Shown: piece after piece, positions 40,726 through 49,365 of the stretch
How the letters are laid out: every line of letters begins with the position of its first letter
How positions within the stretch are numbered: the stretch's first letter is position 1
Source: UMGS1601 sp900553335
GTDB lineage: Bacteria > Bacillota > Clostridia > Oscillospirales > Ruminococcaceae
Reading direction: 5' to 3'
Assembly (NCBI GenBank): GCA_937920725.1
Contig: CALEUW010000010.1
Span: forward strand, 1 to 64,000
Length of the DNA stretch: 64,000 nucleotides
Notes under the pieces: generated by a model
Told to the model about the DNA's origin: nothing
The model's database searches: none
What the model saw: only the letters and a program-made list of their open reading frames with translations
Made by a program: the position numbers and the translations under genes

Positions 40726-41595
40726 TTAAAACAAAATATTAGTTACAATGCCTGTTAATACTGCAAAAACATATAAAATACCTAGCACCGCAAGATTTTG
40801 TTTAACATGTCTTTTGTTAGTTTTAAAGAGCACTAAAAGTCCCATTCCCGCTCCTGTACAAAGTCCTGCAACACATGAGCCAAAGGTTATAACTCCCTCC
40901 AAATACAATTCTGTCAGCAAAACACTCGCTGCACAGTTAGGTACAAAACCGACAATTGCACATACAAACGGCTGCAGCGGAGAATCAGAAATCAAAACGC
41001 TCTTTAAAAAGTCCTCCCCAAGATATTCCATAACAAATCCCAAGGCTATATTTATAATAAGCACAAATATAAAAATTCCTACAGTGTGCTTTAAAGCAGG
41101 AATTAATACCGAATGGCCATGCCCGTCATGACCGTGACAGCCGCAATGCTCACAAAGCTCCTCAAAAGGCTTTTCCTCGTTTTTCTTTTTTAATGCGGCT
41201 TTTAATATTAAATCAACTGAAATTCCTGCAATCGCCGCCGCTATCACCTTGATTACTATAAGCTTCCATAAAACGCCTATCCTATCGGGATGAGCCAAAA
41301 TTATTGGGATCGCTTCATCGCTTGTTGCAATATAGACCGCTATTATAGTTCCGAGTGTTATTACCCTTCCCGAAAAAAGATTGGTTGCCGCAACAGAGAT
41401 TCCGCACTGCGGAACTGTTCCGAGAACCGCTCCGCCAACAGGTCCAAAGATACCAAGACGTTTAAAAAAACCCTCAAAGCCTGCGGAATTCTTATGCTCC
41501 ATATATTCGATCAAAATGTAAACCCCGAACAAAAACGGAAGCATTTTGACTGCGTCCAACAACCCGTCTAATAAAATTTCTAAAACTTCACTCAA
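40726..41595 (-). CDS. ArsP_2-type putative heavy-metal exporter
   Basis: This 289-residue membrane protein has about eight to ten helices in two similar halves. The halves are marked by GAVLGTVPQCGISVAATNLFSGRVITLGT and CAIVGFVPNCAASVLLTELYLEGVITFGS, which are internal repeats each with a conserved cysteine after a proline. This is the PF11449/ArsP_2 architecture. The central cytoplasmic loop has ELCEHCGCHGHDGHGHS, rich in metal ligands. The substrate (arsenical, manganese or another metal) is unproven. The start is TTG (41595) with GGAGG eight bases ahead. Confidence 0.8.
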   Translation of the reverse strand: MSEVLEILLDGLLDAVKMLPFLFGVYILIEYMEHKNSAGFEGFFKRLGIFGPVGGAVLGTVPQCGISVAATNLFSGRVITLGTIIAVYIATSDEAIPIILAHPDRIGVLWKLIVIKVIAAAIAGISVDLILKAALKKKNEEKPFEELCEHCGCHGHDGHGHSVLIPALKHTVGIFIFVLIINIALGFVMEYLGEDFLKSVLISDSPLQPFVCAIVGFVPNCAASVLLTELYLEGVITFGSCVAGLCTGAGMGLLVLFKTNKRHVKQNLAVLGILYVFAVLTGIVTNILF

Positions 41596-41657
41596 GCTTT
41601 ATACCTCCAGACCTCCGAAGAAGCACACTCATTCTCCATTATCAATTAAACTGCGAA

Positions 41658-42560
41658 TTATCTTACTTCGTCCTCGCTGTATGGATTCACATGAACCATA
41701 CAATGCTTTACCGTCGGGAAATTTTTCTCTATTTCATCATGCACCGACTGAGCCGTTTCGTGCGCTGAGAAAAGCGTCATATTCCCGTCAACGGATATCT
41801 CCGTATCAACATATATCTTAGCTCCGAAAAGCCTTGTTTTTAAAACATCTATTCCCAAAACTTTTTCGTTGCTTAAAATTATTTCCCTTATCTTTGCCGT
41901 AGTCTGAATATCAGCCGCCTTATCAATCAGCTTTGAAACTGCGTCCTTGTAAATATCAAACGCCGCTTTTATAATAAACAGGCAAATTACGATTGACGCC
42001 AACGGATCCAATACCGCGAAGCCAAGCATCGCTCCGCCTATTCCTATGATGCTTCCGACAGATGAAAGAGCATCGCTCCTGTGATGCCATGCATCGGCCA
42101 TAAGAGCATCACTGTTTATATTTTTCGCAGCTTTTCTTGTATACCAATACATAGACTCTTTTACAACTATTGAAAGTCCTGCGGCAAAAAACGCAACAGC
42201 TCCGGGAGTTTTTAATGCTGATAATTCATTAGACGTAAAAACCCTGATTCCGCTTAAGCCTATGCCAAGCCCTGTTACCATTAGTACAGATGCTAAAATA
42301 ATCGCCGCAATGCATTCAAGTCTTTCATGACCGTATTGATGATCCTCGTCATCAGCTTTGCTTGACATCTTGACGCCTATAATTACCACTACAGTTGAAA
42401 AAACATCGCTTAAAGAATGAACGGCATCAGAAATCAAAGCAGAGCTGTTTGCAAAAATACCCGATGCCAGCTTAATAACCGACAAAAGAATATTCACTAA
42501 AATACTAATAACAGAAACTCTGTACGCTGTTTTAAAATTATCTGCGCCATTTTCATTCAT
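41658..42560 (-). CDS. Cation diffusion facilitator family transporter
   Basis: This 300-residue CDF exporter of divalent metal ions has six helices, with metal-binding residues in DAVHSLSDVF (helix 2) and DAWHHRSDALSSVG (helix 5), and a C-terminal cytoplasmic domain ending HCMVHVNPYSEDEVR. HDxxD in helix 2 is replaced by HSLSD, and helix 5 has HxxxD, a combination often found in Mn/Fe/Zn members; the ion is not certain. It starts at the ATG at 42560 (AGGGGTG upstream). It follows gtrA by 26 bp. Confidence 0.88.
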   Translation of the reverse strand: MNENGADNFKTAYRVSVISILVNILLSVIKLASGIFANSSALISDAVHSLSDVFSTVVVIIGVKMSSKADDEDHQYGHERLECIAAIILASVLMVTGLGIGLSGIRVFTSNELSALKTPGAVAFFAAGLSIVVKESMYWYTRKAAKNINSDALMADAWHHRSDALSSVGSIIGIGGAMLGFAVLDPLASIVICLFIIKAAFDIYKDAVSKLIDKAADIQTTAKIREIILSNEKVLGIDVLKTRLFGAKIYVDTEISVDGNMTLFSAHETAQSVHDEIEKNFPTVKHCMVHVNPYSEDEVR

Positions 42561-42586
42561 ATAATACACCCCTGTAGATATAGGTT

Positions 42587-43102
42587 TTATTTTTTGAAAA
42601 CAAAAAGCTTGCTTATAATGTAGTTTAAAATCAAAACGACAACATTCGCTGCGATTTTAGTAATCCAGTAATTAAATCCTATAAGCGAATAGCCTGCCCA
42701 CATCATCAGCGTTTCTACAACAAGCGTAAAAACCCTTCCCCCGTAAAATGAAACAGCCTCAGCAAACAGTTCCTTTTTATCGGCAGCCTTTGATTCAAAT
42801 ACCCATATCCTGTTTGTAATATATGCAAATGTAACAGCACATATCCAGGAAAATACGCTGCTTGCAACCGAAACGATGTTTTTGCCGAAATCTAACGCCT
42901 CCAGCACATCTTTAGAAACCCATGCTGCCAAAAAGCTTACTGCAGTTGTCAAAACCCCGAAAAAAAGATAGAGCAAAACTGTCTTGTTCTTTTTATAAAA
43001 GCCCTCAAAAATGTTTAGAACCGGTAATGCCATGAGCTTGTCAAATATATCTCTTTTTTCTGCATCGCATTTATTTGCCGCTGTTTTATTAACGTCCTGC
43101 AT
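42587..43102 (-). CDS. GtrA family membrane protein
   Basis: This 171-residue protein has four transmembrane helices of the GtrA family (VLLYLFFGVLTTAVSFLAAW, an asparagine-rich turn ITNRIWVFES and a closing ILNYIISKLFVFKK). GtrA proteins are thought to flip or help transfer polyprenyl-linked sugars across the membrane. No glycosyltransferase lies beside it, so the pathway is open. It is between pyrE and the CDF gene, 12 bp after pyrE. Confidence 0.85.
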   Translation of the reverse strand: MQDVNKTAANKCDAEKRDIFDKLMALPVLNIFEGFYKKNKTVLLYLFFGVLTTAVSFLAAWVSKDVLEALDFGKNIVSVASSVFSWICAVTFAYITNRIWVFESKAADKKELFAEAVSFYGGRVFTLVVETLMMWAGYSLIGFNYWITKIAANVVVLILNYIISKLFVFKK

Positions 43103-43114
43103 TTTAACCCTTCC

Positions 43115-43771
43115 TTACTCTATTCCGTAAAGGCTTCTGTACTCTATCATTTTGTCAAGGTATTCCTGACCTTCGACTACTCCTGATTTAATAGCATCAA
43201 TGATGTCGTTTATATTAACTATGGAATACACCTTAACGCCATACTCATCATAAGCGTTCTGAACAGCACTCTTGTCGCTGTCAAGCGCCTTTTCCATTCT
43301 GTCAACGGTTATTACCATTGCTGTTATATCAACATCTGCCGCACCCTTAAGCTTTGGCATGTTTTCCTTCAATGCTTTTCCGCTTGTCATAACGTCCTCT
43401 ATTATAACAACCTTTTCGCCGTCCTCAAGCTTCTTTCCGACAAACATTCCGCCCTCGCCGTGATCCTTTACTTCTTTTCTGTCGAAGGTATAATTTACTT
43501 CCTCGCCGAACTTATTATAAAGTGCTACTGCTGCAGAAACTGCAAGAGGGATTCCTTTATAAGCCGGACCGTAAAGAGTTTCTGCCTCAATATTGTTTTC
43601 TTTTATGCACTCAGCATAAAATCCGCCAAGACGAGCAAGCTGTGCTCCTGTTTTGTAATTTCCCGTATTGATAAAATAAGGAGCTTTTCTTCCGCTTTTA
43701 AGCGTAAACTCGCCGAAAGTCAAAACTCCGCAGTCTACCATAAACTTAATAAATTCTTCCTTGTACGTCAT
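43115..43771 (-). CDS. pyrE: Orotate phosphoribosyltransferase
   Basis: This enzyme converts orotate and PRPP to orotidine 5'-phosphate in pyrimidine synthesis. The 218-residue protein has GVLTFGEFTLKSGRKAPYFINTG near the start, catalytic-loop lysines (NYTFDRKEVKDHGEGG) and the PRPP-binding VVIIEDVMTSGKALKE. It lies downstream of the 230-bp structured duplication, so its promoter must be within or near that element. Other pyr genes are not in the window. Confidence 0.95.
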   Translation of the reverse strand: MTYKEEFIKFMVDCGVLTFGEFTLKSGRKAPYFINTGNYKTGAQLARLGGFYAECIKENNIEAETLYGPAYKGIPLAVSAAVALYNKFGEEVNYTFDRKEVKDHGEGGMFVGKKLEDGEKVVIIEDVMTSGKALKENMPKLKGAADVDITAMVITVDRMEKALDSDKSAVQNAYDEYGVKVYSIVNINDIIDAIKSGVVEGQEYLDKMIEYRSLYGIE

Positions 43772-43819
43772 TTTTGATCAAATCCTTTCTGAATTTTAAA
43801 ATTAAAGCTTTTAATCCAA

Positions 43820-44070
43820 GCACAGAAGTCTTTGTGCGTTGAGCGTGTCGGCAAAACCGACAACGCTCCCCATGGGACAAACACACTCACTTCGACAGCT
43901 TCGCTAAGTCTCGTTCTGTGTTTTTCCCCTAGGAAACCCCTTTTCATCGAAAATCGGCTCGCACCGCCGATTTTCTCTCAAGGTGTCGCTGCGTCGGCAC
44001 ATGTCCGCCTACGCGACATTATTTTAATCGTGTTTTAAACAAATCGGGGGCACAGAAGTCTTTGTGCGTT
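43820..44070. repeat. 230-bp structured element bounded by 21-bp direct repeats
   Basis: An identical 21-bp word (GCACAGAAGTC...) occurs at 43820-43840 and 44050-44070. The 209 bases between have three strong hairpins: GAGCGTGTCGG/CCGACAACGCTC, GAAAATCGGC/GCCGATTTTC and TGTCGC/GCGACA. The repeat encodes the NAQRLLC ending of the upstream amidohydrolase. The far copy continues to a natural LD-stop, so the element appears inserted in the 3' end of that gene. No coding frame is convincing inside it. Confidence 0.7.
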
Positions 44071-44838
44071 TTTATAAAATATATTATCTTTATCTGCTTC
44101 AGATAAATTAAGCCTGTTTATCATGTCGGTTTCAGCCTTTCCCGAACACCAAGGACAGTCGGTAGCAAATAAAATCCTGTCGCTTCCGTGCTTGAGAATT
44201 ATCTCCTCAACAAGCGAATCGTCATACCTGTCGGCTATAAAGCTTGTATCAAAGAACAGATTTCCGTCTGCTCCCGCAAGATACTTCAACACATCGTCCG
44301 CCATATCGTTTCCGCCCATATGCGCCAAAACCATTGTCATTTCCGGCACAAGCATATGCGCTCTAAACGAAGCTTCAGGTCTGGCGTGGATATGATTCGG
44401 GGAAACGCAGTCAAGTCCTGCATGAAACATTACAATCAAACCAAGCTCAGCGCACTTTTTATATATAGGTATCATTTTTTCGTCGTCAATTTCAAATCCC
44501 TGATAGTCGGGGTGAAGCTTTATTCCTTTAAGTCCAAGACTCTTTATTCGTTCCAGCTCTTCCTCCCAATCATCCGCCATGAAATGAACCGAACCGAATG
44601 GGATTATCCTTTCGCTTTTTATACTTGCCGCCCAGTTGTTTATCGTTTTTTGCTGAGAAGGCTTAGTTGCAATCGTCAAAACAACTCCCTTATCAACGCC
44701 CCACTCGTCAAACCTATTCAAAAGTGAGCTTATTGTTCCGTCTGTAAGAGCCTTCTGATCAGCAAGCGCTTCAAGTTTTTTTATCGCCCTGTCAGCTATA
44801 GACTCTGTAAACGCATGAGTGTGAAAATCTATTTTCAT
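44035..44838 (-). CDS. Amidohydrolase family protein (TIM barrel)
   Basis: This 267-residue metal-dependent hydrolase of the amidohydrolase_2 group has HTHA near the start, GIKLHPDYQGFEID, a central histidine VMFHAGLDC, AHMGGNDM and ATDCPWCSG near the end. It is cytoplasmic, and related proteins act as decarboxylases or hydrolases of ring compounds; the substrate is unknown. The last four residues (PRFV) derive from the inserted 230-bp element. The pre-insertion ending, still readable at 43811-43840, would be NAQRLLCLD. The core is unaffected. Confidence 0.85.
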   Translation of the reverse strand: MKIDFHTHAFTESIADRAIKKLEALADQKALTDGTISSLLNRFDEWGVDKGVVLTIATKPSQQKTINNWAASIKSERIIPFGSVHFMADDWEEELERIKSLGLKGIKLHPDYQGFEIDDEKMIPIYKKCAELGLIVMFHAGLDCVSPNHIHARPEASFRAHMLVPEMTMVLAHMGGNDMADDVLKYLAGADGNLFFDTSFIADRYDDSLVEEIILKHGSDRILFATDCPWCSGKAETDMINRLNLSEADKDNIFYKNAQRLLCPRFV

Positions 44839-44850
44839 GTTTTTCCCCCG

Positions 44851-45366
44851 CTACCTGCTTGTCCGCAGCCTTTTTAAATGAAAAAGGCTTACAAACCCCA
44901 GAATTATTATAAACGATACGGCAAACCCGAGCAAAAGCCACCGAAAATGCACTCCGTCAAGGAACGTATAGTAGCTTTCTGCTGTTTCACCTATTTGTTT
45001 TTGTACAAACATTTCGTTGCCCGAGCCGTATGAATAAACGATGTATACCCACTTACAGTTTAACAGCAAAAATATGTCAGATACCGTCATCAAAAGCGTG
45101 CTTACCATAAGGTTTGCAGCTCCCGTTTTTTTCATGGAAACCCAGCAAATAATAAGCGTCACCAAAGACATAATAATAAGCGCAAAGAAAATGCTTGACA
45201 GAATTACAGATGCATTTTTAACATTGTCCTCATTTCCGACAACTGCTTTCGCTGTTATCCAAGCCGCCGGCAGCAATGCTCCAAACCCAACGCTTAAAAG
45301 TATAACAAAAAGTCTGTAGCAAAGCTCTGACGCTCCCATCTTGTCTTTTTTGTCAGATTCAGTCAT
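44851..45366 (-). CDS. Four-helix membrane protein of unknown function
   Basis: This protein of about 171 residues has four hydrophobic segments (about 12-36, 48-72, 78-100 and 135-160). A short extracellular loop with YSYGSGNEMFVQKQIGETAESYYT precedes the last helix. No family is recognised. I start at the ATG at 45366 with AGGGAAGA ahead. The start overlaps the stop of the CNNM gene by 8 bp, so translation is coupled. It is in the operon running from the CNNM gene to the amidohydrolase. Confidence 0.65.
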   Translation of the reverse strand: MTESDKKDKMGASELCYRLFVILLSVGFGALLPAAWITAKAVVGNEDNVKNASVILSSIFFALIIMSLVTLIICWVSMKKTGAANLMVSTLLMTVSDIFLLLNCKWVYIVYSYGSGNEMFVQKQIGETAESYYTFLDGVHFRWLLLGFAVSFIIILGFVSLFHLKRLRTSR

Positions 45367-46606
45367 TATTCTCTTCCCTGTCTTTGACCTCGACCGCAAT
45401 TCGTTCTATCCATTGATCCTCGATTTTCGTTGCGGTAAGACGAAGCATTTTATACTCGACCGTATCGTTTATACGAACTACTCTATGAAGCGTATCCATA
45501 AAAAGTCCGCCGAGAGAGTTGCAGTCGGTTTCAAACTCCTCCTCGTCAATACCTATCCGCTCAGCAAAGTCGCTTATAGAAAGATCTGCTGAAACATCAT
45601 ACTTATTATCAGATATTTTGACAAAAGAAGTATCTTCATCATCACTTTCGTCGTAAATTTCCCCGACAAGCTCCTCTATTATATCTTCGAGTGTAACGAT
45701 TCCGCTCGTTCCTCCGTATTCGTCCAAAACGACCGCCATATGCACCTTTTCTTTTTGCATTTCTTTAAGCGTATCTGAAATTTTCTGATACTCAAAAACA
45801 AACAAAGGCTTTTTTAAAAAAGGCACTATATCCTTTTCACCGTTAAAATAAAGCTTGCAAAAGTCGTTTTGATGCAATATACCTATGATATTGTCTATTG
45901 TTTCATTATATACCGGAAATCTTGAATAGGAATTTTCAAAAAAGCAATCCTTGATACTTTCAATGTCCTCGTTTTTGTCTATAGCGATGACATTCACGCG
46001 GGGGATCAAAATCTCCTCGACAAGCGTTTCGTCAAATTCCAAAGCGCTCCTCACAAGATTAGACTCCTGCTCCTCCAAAACTCCCTCGTCCTCGATCTCT
46101 TCGATCATATACATAAGCTCTTCTTCAGTTACGGAAGGCTGTTTGTTTTTGTTTTTAAATAGCCTTGACAATAGATTTTTAAGCATCACAAAAAACGCAA
46201 TTATCGGTGTAAAGACAAACATAAGGGCATTTAACGGATATGCCATCATTAGACAAAATCCCTCGGCATTTTCCTTTGCGAAATTTTTCGGCAAAACTTC
46301 TCCGAAAATTAAAACAACTATCGTCATAACCAGCGTTGCTACCGCCACTCCGTTTGCTCCCAAAACTGAGGAAAACACAACTGTTGCTATCGACGAGGCA
46401 GCGATATTGACTATGTTATTTCCTATCAAAACCGCAGTGAGTGCCTTGTCATATCTTTCTATAATCTTAACCGCCATTTTGGCTGTTTTCTTACCGCCGT
46501 TTGCTAAATTTTTAAGCCGTATTAAGCTAGCAGCAGAAAAAGCAGTTTCTGTTGCAGAAAAAAGCGCAGACATCACAATAAAAAAAACAATTACAGCTAT
46601 TTTCAT
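45359..46606 (-). CDS. CNNM/CorC-type transporter (hemolysin family)
   Basis: This 415-residue membrane protein has a CNNM (DUF21) domain with four helices (about 1-130), a pair of CBS domains (about 195-320: IPRVNVIAIDKNEDIESIKD, VVLDEYGGTSGIVTLEDIIEELVGEI) and a C-terminal CorC/HlyC domain. Members transport or control magnesium and other divalent cations. They were once named hemolysins, but no toxic activity should be assumed. AAAGGTGG precedes the ATG. It heads the operon with the small membrane protein and amidohydrolase. Confidence 0.9.
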   Translation of the reverse strand: MKIAVIVFFIVMSALFSATETAFSAASLIRLKNLANGGKKTAKMAVKIIERYDKALTAVLIGNNIVNIAASSIATVVFSSVLGANGVAVATLVMTIVVLIFGEVLPKNFAKENAEGFCLMMAYPLNALMFVFTPIIAFFVMLKNLLSRLFKNKNKQPSVTEEELMYMIEEIEDEGVLEEQESNLVRSALEFDETLVEEILIPRVNVIAIDKNEDIESIKDCFFENSYSRFPVYNETIDNIIGILHQNDFCKLYFNGEKDIVPFLKKPLFVFEYQKISDTLKEMQKEKVHMAVVLDEYGGTSGIVTLEDIIEELVGEIYDESDDEDTSFVKISDNKYDVSADLSISDFAERIGIDEEEFETDCNSLGGLFMDTLHRVVRINDTVEYKMLRLTATKIEDQWIERIAVEVKDREENND

Positions 46607-46619
46607 GTATTATTAATTA

Positions 46620-46875
46620 CCACCTTTAAAATATCAAATCTAAATATACAAAATATAGTATACCACAGTAAAACTGTAATTTCAAGTACAGAGTCTTTAG
46701 GAATCCCCTATTTTGGTAAAAAAGAAAATGCCCTTAAATTTATTAATTGCTTTAACCGATATTGCAATGCAAATAAATCTTTCGGGCGACTGACCAAGAC
46801 TGAATACGCCTTTTTATATTAATCGCTGTCTGTTTTCACATATTATTCATAAATATATAGTACCATATAATAACG
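46620..46875. other. Intergenic stretch ahead of the structured leader
   Basis: No gene is seen on either strand. A TATAAT at 46866-46871 with a poor -35 could start a plus-strand transcript near 46877, at the base of the structured leader. Confidence 0.35.
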
Positions 46876-47021
46876 ACTATGTCCCCCTCTCTAAGACGGC
46901 GGACAACTTAGCCTTTCAGTGGAGAAACAATCCTCTAATGAAACCCTAAGGGGCTAATGCCAGGTCGTTTGTCGAATGACGGGGCGTTGCCCCTTATTGA
47001 AACTGAAACGAAGTCATAGCA
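46876..47021 (+). promoter_or_regulatory. Structured leader RNA, candidate riboswitch or cis-regulator
   Basis: A stretch of about 145 bases is enclosed by CTATG (46877-46881) and CATAG near 47016-47020. It contains the pairings GTCC/GGAC, TTAGCC/GGCTAA (with an inner GGAG/CCTC stem) and GGGGC-GTT-GCCCC. The closing strand lies directly before the ribosome-binding site AAAGGA of the CBS gene. It matches none of the riboswitch consensuses I could compare by eye (TPP, FMN, SAM, cobalamin, M-box, c-di-GMP, fluoride, yybP, T-box). Confidence 0.45.
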
Positions 47022-47041
47022 TAAAACGAAAGGACAATTTT

Positions 47042-47467
47042 ATGAACATTATATCGCTTTTAAAGCCAAAAGCAACCGTATCTTATATTTATGATTCAAG
47101 CTCTGTAAGGCAAGGGCTTGAGCAGATGAAAGCTCATAAATTTACGGCAACACCCGTAATTAACAAGGACGGAAAATACATAGGAGTCGTTTCCGAGGGA
47201 GACTTTTTGTGGTATATTTTAAACAACCATGAGCAAGCAGACATAAAGCTTTTAGAGGACATAAAAATCAAGGATATTATAAACACAAAAAAGCATAAGC
47301 CTGTGCGAATAAACGCTACAATGCAGGATTTACTGCTGCTTGTTATGAATCAAAACTTTGTTTCAGTCATTGATGACAGAAATTGTTTCATAGGAATCAT
47401 AACCAGAAAAGCTGTGCTTGAATACTTTTACAACAAAGAAAGTCAACGTTCAGACGTCGAATCTTAA
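47042..47467 (+). CDS. CBS-domain protein
   Basis: This 141-residue soluble protein consists of a CBS pair only: LKPKATVSYIYDSSSVRQGLEQMKAHKFTATPVINKDGKYIGVVSEGDFLW, then DIINTKKHKPVRINATMQDLLLLVMNQNFVSVIDDRNCFIGIITRKAVLEYF. CBS pairs bind adenosine nucleotides such as AMP, ATP or c-di-AMP. The start at 47042 is fixed by AAAGGA; an upstream frame from 46976 is unsupported and lies in the structured leader. It may sense energy or nucleotide state. Convergent with the LCP gene. Confidence 0.85.
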   Translation: MNIISLLKPKATVSYIYDSSSVRQGLEQMKAHKFTATPVINKDGKYIGVVSEGDFLWYILNNHEQADIKLLEDIKIKDIINTKKHKPVRINATMQDLLLLVMNQNFVSVIDDRNCFIGIITRKAVLEYFYNKESQRSDVES

Positions 47468-47482
47468 CCGAAGTATCACAAA

Positions 47483-47520
47483 AAATCCTATTGCAAATAC
47501 ATTTGCAATAGGATTCATTT
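47483..47520. terminator. Bidirectional terminator between CBS and LCP genes
   Basis: AATCCTATTGCAAAT (47483-47497) and ATTTGCAATAGGATT (47500-47514) form a perfect 15-bp stem with T-runs on both strands. Confidence 0.9.
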
Positions 47521-49089
47521 TTAATAGAACATATTCATTTCATTGTTTGGCGAAGAACCATAGCTGTTATAATCCCCCTGCTCAGATGTTTCTTCGGAAA
47601 GACCATATTCACCGGCAATATTGCTGTAACCGTAAACCGTTTCCTGGAAAAGCTTTACGCAATTTGCAAGATCGACAGTTAAAACAGCCTCTCCGCGAAT
47701 CATTTCGTTTGCATACATACCGTCAGCCGGAATTCTAAGCTGATTGATATCATACGACAAAAGGTCAGCGGAATTATAAAGAAGGTAAGCTATTTCTCCG
47801 TCCGTAAGATTTGTTTCAAGCTCTCTTAAAACCTTATCCAAAAGATCGGACAGCTCAACAAGACTCATATCCTTTGCCTTTTCGGCGATTTTCGTAACAA
47901 CCCTTCTCTGTCGCTCTGTTCTCTCAAAATCAGCGTTTCCTACATATCGAAGCCTTGCATATCCAAGCGCCTGATTTCCGTTCATATGATACGCTCCGCC
48001 TTCGGTAAAATAATCTGTTCCCTTTTTGTTTTTAAGATACTTGTTCTGCTCTGCCATAGGTGCTTGCATTCCGACAGCTTCTTCATCAGATATTCTTATA
48101 TCAACTCCGCCGCAGGCATCAACTATATCAATAAAGGTATAGAAGTTAAACAAAACATATTTATCAACATCTATTCCGAAATTGTTTTTGAGCGTTTTCA
48201 TAGTAAGCTCTGCGCCTCCGGTTGCATATGCTGAATTAAGCTTAGCGTATGTTCCGCCCGTGTCGGCAATTTCGACATACATATCTCTCATAAAGGAGGT
48301 AAGAGTAACCTCCTTTGTTTCATAGTTTATAGAGCAAAGCATCATAACGTCGGTATTTCCGTTCGTTCCACCTGCCGTATCTCTTATATCCTCGCCTATT
48401 ATCAAAATGTTTGTAACATTATCGTTTGACATAAAGCTTTGCTGCGCCGCCTTGAGCTGCTGCCTAAGCTTATCTTCCTTCTCAAGATCCTCAGAGTTAG
48501 CCGGATTCAGCGAAAGCTGCCCGCTTCCTTTGTTTTGTGATACTCCCCTTTGCAAAAGTCCCGTATAGTAACCGAAAACTGAAACACCTACTGCCAAAAG
48601 CAAAAACAAAATCCCGACAATATAACAAACCACTACAGACGTCATTCGTTTTTTTGTAAGTTTTTTCTTCACGGGAACGGAGCTTTCCTCGGGAATTTCT
48701 TCATTCTCATAATCAAAGTCGATAGGCTGTTGGGAAATTTCGTTTGAAACCGGGAGAAACTTATTAAATTTTTGATTCAAATCAGAATCCGAAATTCCCT
48801 CCTGCATATTTTTCTTCTCAATTGCCGCAGCAATAAGCTTTGAAACACTTTGGGAATCTGACTGATCCTCGTCTGTTTCATTATATTGCATATCTTCACT
48901 GTCCGAGTCGAAATCCAAAAGATAGGAATCATCCGATGCAAATGAAGGCTCTTCCACTTTGCTGCCGCTTTCAGACGTTTTATCGGAGTTCTTCGCCATG
49001 CTTTTTTTCTTCATGACATCATTTATAATGTCATCAACCGACATATCTTTTTTTGCATTTAAACCGTTTGGCAAATTTTCATCTTCCAT
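47521..49089 (-). CDS. LytR-CpsA-Psr (LCP) family cell-wall ligase
   Basis: LCP enzymes attach wall teichoic acids or capsular polysaccharides to peptidoglycan. The 522-residue protein has an unusually long, acidic cytoplasmic N-terminus (about 1-150), one membrane helix (about 152-175) and the extracellular LCP domain with NILIIGEDIRDTAGGTNGNTDVMML, SFMRDMYVEI, KLNSAYATGGAELTMKTLKNNFGIDVDKYVLFNF, and the arginine motif GYARLRYVGNADFERTERQRRVV. GGGAGG precedes the ATG. The long N-terminal tail may be a regulatory or docking site. Confidence 0.9.
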   Translation of the reverse strand: MEDENLPNGLNAKKDMSVDDIINDVMKKKSMAKNSDKTSESGSKVEEPSFASDDSYLLDFDSDSEDMQYNETDEDQSDSQSVSKLIAAAIEKKNMQEGISDSDLNQKFNKFLPVSNEISQQPIDFDYENEEIPEESSVPVKKKLTKKRMTSVVVCYIVGILFLLLAVGVSVFGYYTGLLQRGVSQNKGSGQLSLNPANSEDLEKEDKLRQQLKAAQQSFMSNDNVTNILIIGEDIRDTAGGTNGNTDVMMLCSINYETKEVTLTSFMRDMYVEIADTGGTYAKLNSAYATGGAELTMKTLKNNFGIDVDKYVLFNFYTFIDIVDACGGVDIRISDEEAVGMQAPMAEQNKYLKNKKGTDYFTEGGAYHMNGNQALGYARLRYVGNADFERTERQRRVVTKIAEKAKDMSLVELSDLLDKVLRELETNLTDGEIAYLLYNSADLLSYDINQLRIPADGMYANEMIRGEAVLTVDLANCVKLFQETVYGYSNIAGEYGLSEETSEQGDYNSYGSSPNNEMNMFY

Positions 49090-49290
49090 TATCGTGCCTC
49101 CCGTATTGTTGTTTCCTTGTTCATACTATATTATTATACAACAAACCAAAAACAATTTCAACAGAAAATTTTACAAAAACCCCTGAAATGATTGTCATTA
49201 CCACATTTTTTAACAATTTGTTTACAATAGCTGAGAATAATCTGATGCGGTTTTTAAATATTGTGCTGTGATTTTTTTACAAAAATGCCC

Positions 49291-49319
49291 TTGTCAAAAT
49301 GAAGAATATGTTGTATAAT
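49291..49319 (+). promoter_or_regulatory. Promoter of the NifU-like/GGGtGRT operon
   Basis: TTGTCA (49291-49296) and perfect TATAAT (49314-49319) are 17 bp apart, about 47 bp ahead of the start codon. Confidence 0.75.
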
Positions 49320-49365
49320 AAGGGCGTATGAAAATACTATTATTTTGAGAGGAGTTATCTAACTT

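Noticed and set aside
45359..46606. Hemolysin/toxin function for the CNNM-CorC protein
   Set aside because: The name is historical. Domains indicate a cation transporter.
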